From the NCBI GenBank assembly GCA_937872475.1, contig CALMSY010000018.1, forward strand, positions 71,308 through 135,307: 64,000 nt of DNA, given 5' to 3'. The DNA is from 67-14 sp020438345. Its GTDB lineage: Bacteria > Actinomycetota > Thermoleophilia > Solirubrobacterales > 70-9. Of the stretch, positions 61,043 to 64,000 are shown in pieces. The notes beneath the pieces were generated by a model. That model was not told the origin of the DNA and did not search any database. It saw only the letters and a list, made by a program, of their open reading frames with translations. The position numbers and the translations under genes are program-made. The first letter of the stretch is position 1; each line of letters begins with the position of its first letter.

Positions 61043-61864
61043 ATGAGAAGCAAAGCACCTCGAAACGAACAAAGCAAGACACCTGGAAACGAAGTCAATC
61101 GAGACTCCGACACGAATCCAATTCAAACAGGGCTGGCCGAAGAGGCTGACCTCTGGGCCCTCCGGGACACCAGCCCTCAGGCCCGCGAGGAACTGGTCAG
61201 AAGGTACCTGGCTTTCGCCAAGAGCCTGGCCGTTCGCTACCGCAGCCAGACCGAGTCTCTCGACGACCTGGTCCAGGTGGCATGCCTCGGACTGGTCAAC
61301 GCGATCAACCGGTTCGACCCGGAGCGCGGAATCCCCTTCATCGCTTTCGCCTCCCCCACCATCACCGGTGAACTCAAGCGACACTTTCGGGACCGTACCT
61401 CAACCATGAGGTTGCCGCGCAGCCTCTACGACCGGATCGGGCAGATCGATCTCGTGGTCAGCGACCTGACCGGCCAGCTCAACCGGGAACCGTCGGTCAC
61501 CGAAATCGCCACCGAGATGGATACGGAGGAGCACAAGGTGGTCGAAGCTTTCGAAGCCGGTCAGAACCGGCACCTTGTCTCGCTGGACTGCAATCCGGTG
61601 AGCAGCGACGGAGACTCGGGAACCTTCTCCGAACGGTTCGGCGAAGAGGACGCCAACTTCGACACCGCAGAGAACCGGATCGTCCTGCACGAAGCAATGA
61701 ACGACCTCAGCAACGAAGAACAGACCGTGATCAGGCTCCGCTTCCGCGAGGAACTCACCCAGTCAGAGATCGCCGACCGGATCGGCCACTCCCAGATGCA
61801 CGTTTCAAGGATGCTGCGGCGGATCCTCGACCGGATGAACAAGCGAATCCCGGCGGCAGCCTGA
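61043..61864 (+). CDS. SigB/SigF-type alternative sigma factor
   Basis: 273 residues from ATG 61043. Region 2: LVRRYLAFAKSLAVRYRSQTESLDDLVQVACLGLVNAINRFDPERGIPFIAFASPTITGELKRHFRD. Region 3 (LTGQLNREPSVTEIATEMDTEEHKVVEAFEAG) and region 4 (DLSNEEQTVIRLRFREELTQSEIADRIGHSQMHVSRMLRRIL) are intact. This is the SigB/SigF general-stress group, usually held by an anti-sigma kinase. None lies in the window. The N-terminal ~35 residues are polar. Confidence 0.94.
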   Translation: MRSKAPRNEQSKTPGNEVNRDSDTNPIQTGLAEEADLWALRDTSPQAREELVRRYLAFAKSLAVRYRSQTESLDDLVQVACLGLVNAINRFDPERGIPFIAFASPTITGELKRHFRDRTSTMRLPRSLYDRIGQIDLVVSDLTGQLNREPSVTEIATEMDTEEHKVVEAFEAGQNRHLVSLDCNPVSSDGDSGTFSERFGEEDANFDTAENRIVLHEAMNDLSNEEQTVIRLRFREELTQSEIADRIGHSQMHVSRMLRRILDRMNKRIPAAA

Positions 61865-62010
61865 GCTTTCCCTTCGCTCTCTCCCCCAAGTCCCGGCCGA
61901 CGCCCCCAACTTCCGTCGGCCGGGCAAGGCTTGCTGGACTCATCTGAAGGTTCTTGTGAGCAGCAGCCCAGGAGAATCAACCGCTCCGCTCCAGGATCCG
62001 CAATTGGAAC

Positions 62011-63912
62011 TCAGGGTTCGATAATCGGGAACCAGAGGTTGAACTCGTCGAGGTGCGCGCCGATCTCGCGGAAGAGGTCGAGACCGGGTCCAGCCTCAAG
62101 TTCACCCGCCACGATTGCCTCATCCAGCTGGATCTCGTTGGCAACCAGCCGGTTCAGCAGGTCACGGGTGATCCTGAGCACCGGGGCTTCCGGGGCGACG
62201 TTGACCAGAGAGTGGCTGAGGGTGCCGCTGGAAAGCTCCAGCAGTGCCTTCTCGCCCGTATCTGTGATTTCCAGGTTCAGATCGAGTTCAAGGTCCGAGG
62301 CGTTTGCGCCGTGAATCTTGATCGCGAAGAAATTGAAAATCATCGGCAGGGTCATCGCCTTTATCGCGTCGAAGCTCGCGGTACCGCCGATCGGATAGTT
62401 CGGGGTGCCGAACCTAAGCTCCTGGGCACCCATCAGGTATGCGTTTCTCCAGGTCGTTGACTCCGACTGGTAGCCGAGCTGCTCGAAGGCGTCCGCCTGA
62501 AGCTCGCGAGCCTCCTGGTTCTCCGGTTCGGCGAAAACCACGTGGCCGACAACCTCGGCCACCCAGCGGTACTCCCCCTGTTCGAACGATTCCCGTGCCC
62601 GGGAGATCACCTTGTCCGCGCCGCCCATGAAGTCCACGTATCGCTTCGCCGATTCAACCGGGACCAGCGGCTGCAGATTTGCCGGATTCCCGTCATACCA
62701 GCCGAGGTACCGTGTGTAGGTCGCCTTGACGTTGTGGCTGATCGTGCCGTAGTAGCTGCGAACATGCCAGTGCCTCGCCAGCGATTCCGGCAGTTCAACT
62801 TCCTCTGCTATCTCCCGCGGAGTCAGACCGTGATTGGCATGGCGCAGGGTTTCGTCGTGAATGAAGCGGTAGGCATCGCGGGCCTTCTCCAACATCTCGC
62901 GGACCCGCCCCTCCCCCCAGACCGGCCAGTGGTGCATTGCGTACATGACATCGGTCTTTCCGGCCCAGCGATCGATCGTGTCGTTCAGATACATCGACCA
63001 GGCCAGAGGATCACGCACCTGGGCGCCGCGGATCGGATACGTGTTGTGCATTGTGTGGGTGCAGTTCTCCGCCGCCGTAAGGGCTTTGAGTTCCGGGATG
63101 TACCAATGCATTTCGGCCGGGGCTTCGGTGTCTGGAGTCAGCATGAACTCGAAGGTGAGCCCGTCGATTTCACGGATCTCGCCGGTGACTCTGATCTCGT
63201 CGGTGGGCGGGATCAGGGTGATCGTGCCGAGTGAAGTTCCGATTCCCAGCCCGCAGCCGACCGTACCCTGAGCGTCCGGCGGCAACAGGATCCCGAATTG
63301 ATACATGGCCCGGCGGGTCATCACATTGCCAGCGGCCACATTCTCGGAAACGGCCGCCTCCAGGAACCCTTCCGGCGCGATGACCGGCACCTTGCCCGAA
63401 TCGACGTCCTCCTGGCTGACCACACCACGAACCCCGCCGAAATGGTCGACGTGACTGTGTGAGTGGATCACCGCGACGACTTCCCGGTCACCTCGATGGT
63501 CGCGGTAGAGCGAAAGCGCAGCGGCAGCGACTTCGGTCGAGATGAGCGGATCGATCACGATCACGCCGGTATCGCCCTCGATGAAGGTGATGTTCGAGAT
63601 GTCCAGGTTCCGCACCTGGTAGATCCGGTCACTGACCTCGAACAACCCGCCATCAGCGTATAGCCGGACCTGTCGCCAGAGGCTTGGGTTGACCGTCTCG
63701 GGTTGTTCCGGCTCGTCCGCGGCAAAAGCCAGGCGGGCAGGATCGAATACGAAGTCGCCGTTTTCCTTCAGGATCTGCCCCTCGGGTGGAGCAGCAATAA
63801 ACCCTTTCGATGCTTCCTCGAACGATTCTTCGTCCTCAAAGTCGAGGCAGCGAACGTCGTGAACGTGGGCCTCGCGTGTGAAGCCGGTGGCGCCCTTGCG
63901 GTCGGTACTCAT
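62011..63912 (-). CDS. alkyl/aryl-sulfatase of the SdsA1 type (MBL fold)
   Basis: 633 residues. The metallo-beta-lactamase domain has VVAVIHSHSHVDHFGGVRGVV (HxHxDH), later MHNTYPIRG and the His-rich segments of the dinuclear site. The middle HWPVWGEGRVREMLEKARDAYRFIHDETLRHANHGLTPREI forms the dimerisation/helical part and the last ~130 residues an SCP2-like sterol-carrier domain. SdsA1 enzymes hydrolyse alkyl sulfates such as SDS. The enzyme lacks a Sec signal; it would be cytoplasmic. No regulator is next to it. Confidence 0.92.
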   Translation of the reverse strand: MSTDRKGATGFTREAHVHDVRCLDFEDEESFEEASKGFIAAPPEGQILKENGDFVFDPARLAFAADEPEQPETVNPSLWRQVRLYADGGLFEVSDRIYQVRNLDISNITFIEGDTGVIVIDPLISTEVAAAALSLYRDHRGDREVVAVIHSHSHVDHFGGVRGVVSQEDVDSGKVPVIAPEGFLEAAVSENVAAGNVMTRRAMYQFGILLPPDAQGTVGCGLGIGTSLGTITLIPPTDEIRVTGEIREIDGLTFEFMLTPDTEAPAEMHWYIPELKALTAAENCTHTMHNTYPIRGAQVRDPLAWSMYLNDTIDRWAGKTDVMYAMHHWPVWGEGRVREMLEKARDAYRFIHDETLRHANHGLTPREIAEEVELPESLARHWHVRSYYGTISHNVKATYTRYLGWYDGNPANLQPLVPVESAKRYVDFMGGADKVISRARESFEQGEYRWVAEVVGHVVFAEPENQEARELQADAFEQLGYQSESTTWRNAYLMGAQELRFGTPNYPIGGTASFDAIKAMTLPMIFNFFAIKIHGANASDLELDLNLEITDTGEKALLELSSGTLSHSLVNVAPEAPVLRITRDLLNRLVANEIQLDEAIVAGELEAGPGLDLFREIGAHLDEFNLWFPIIEP

Positions 63913-64000
63913 TGACTCTCCTCACTGCTCGTAGTCGTGACGATGTGGAACTGACCCGTTTGTTCGGTCACGGTTTGTCTTTCAGGGTGAAGCTATCGGA

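Overview
This window is high-GC bacterial DNA with dense, tightly coupled genes. It looks like an actinobacterium, probably of the class Thermoleophilia (Solirubrobacterales-like). The evidence is GTG starts and apparently leaderless promoters, a minus-strand block of efp, nusB, xseB-like, ispA, dxs and tlyA, a fused shikimate kinase/3-dehydroquinate synthase, CSLREA-type secreted proteins and lysine-rich secreted proteins. The lineage is inferred from gene style and order; no 16S gene is present.

Layout. 1-14.3 kb: tlyA (cut by the window edge), recQ, dxs, ispA, xseB-like, nusB, efp, an M42 peptidase and a secreted hydrolase-like gene broken by an in-frame amber codon. 14.4-25.8 kb: a mostly minus-strand housekeeping block, pepP-aroQ-aroKB-aroC and mnmA-alaS-ruvX-mltG-aroE, so most of the shikimate pathway is here. 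mnmA carries an IscU-like N-terminal domain. 25.9-40.8 kb: an SDR, aspS, two tandem CSLREA secreted proteins, hisS with a metallo-beta-lactamase-fold hydrolase, a formiminotransferase-like and an aminopeptidase-like gene, an ABC exporter and a TMEM175-type channel.

40.9-51.5 kb: a 10.6-kb integrated element inserted in a tRNA-Met(CAT) gene. It is bounded by a 45-bp direct repeat and ends in a tyrosine integrase. It has an XRE regulator, a CHC2 zinc-finger primase-like protein, an SF3 helicase, an AlpA-like HTH protein, a P27-type small terminase subunit and an HNH nuclease. It has no capsid, tail, portal, large terminase or conjugation gene, which is the layout of a phage satellite. Its left end holds a HipA-like kinase/DUF3037 pair. 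Next to the integrase lies an array of ten hairpins that differ in sequence but each keep their own complementarity, inside an open reading frame.

51.9-64 kb: a methyltransferase with a 3' frameshift, a Ric/YtfE-type Fe-S repair protein, a two-component system beside an Asp/His/Gly-rich membrane protein, an MFS exporter with a TetR repressor and operator, a Crp-like regulator, a SigB/SigF-type sigma factor and an alkylsulfatase.

Outside the element, a rigid hairpin repeat (15-bp arm, 12-nt loop, 15-bp arm) occurs 13 times at seven intergenic loci. Where it is tandem, its period is 72 bp (71 in one case). It is absent from the integrated element.
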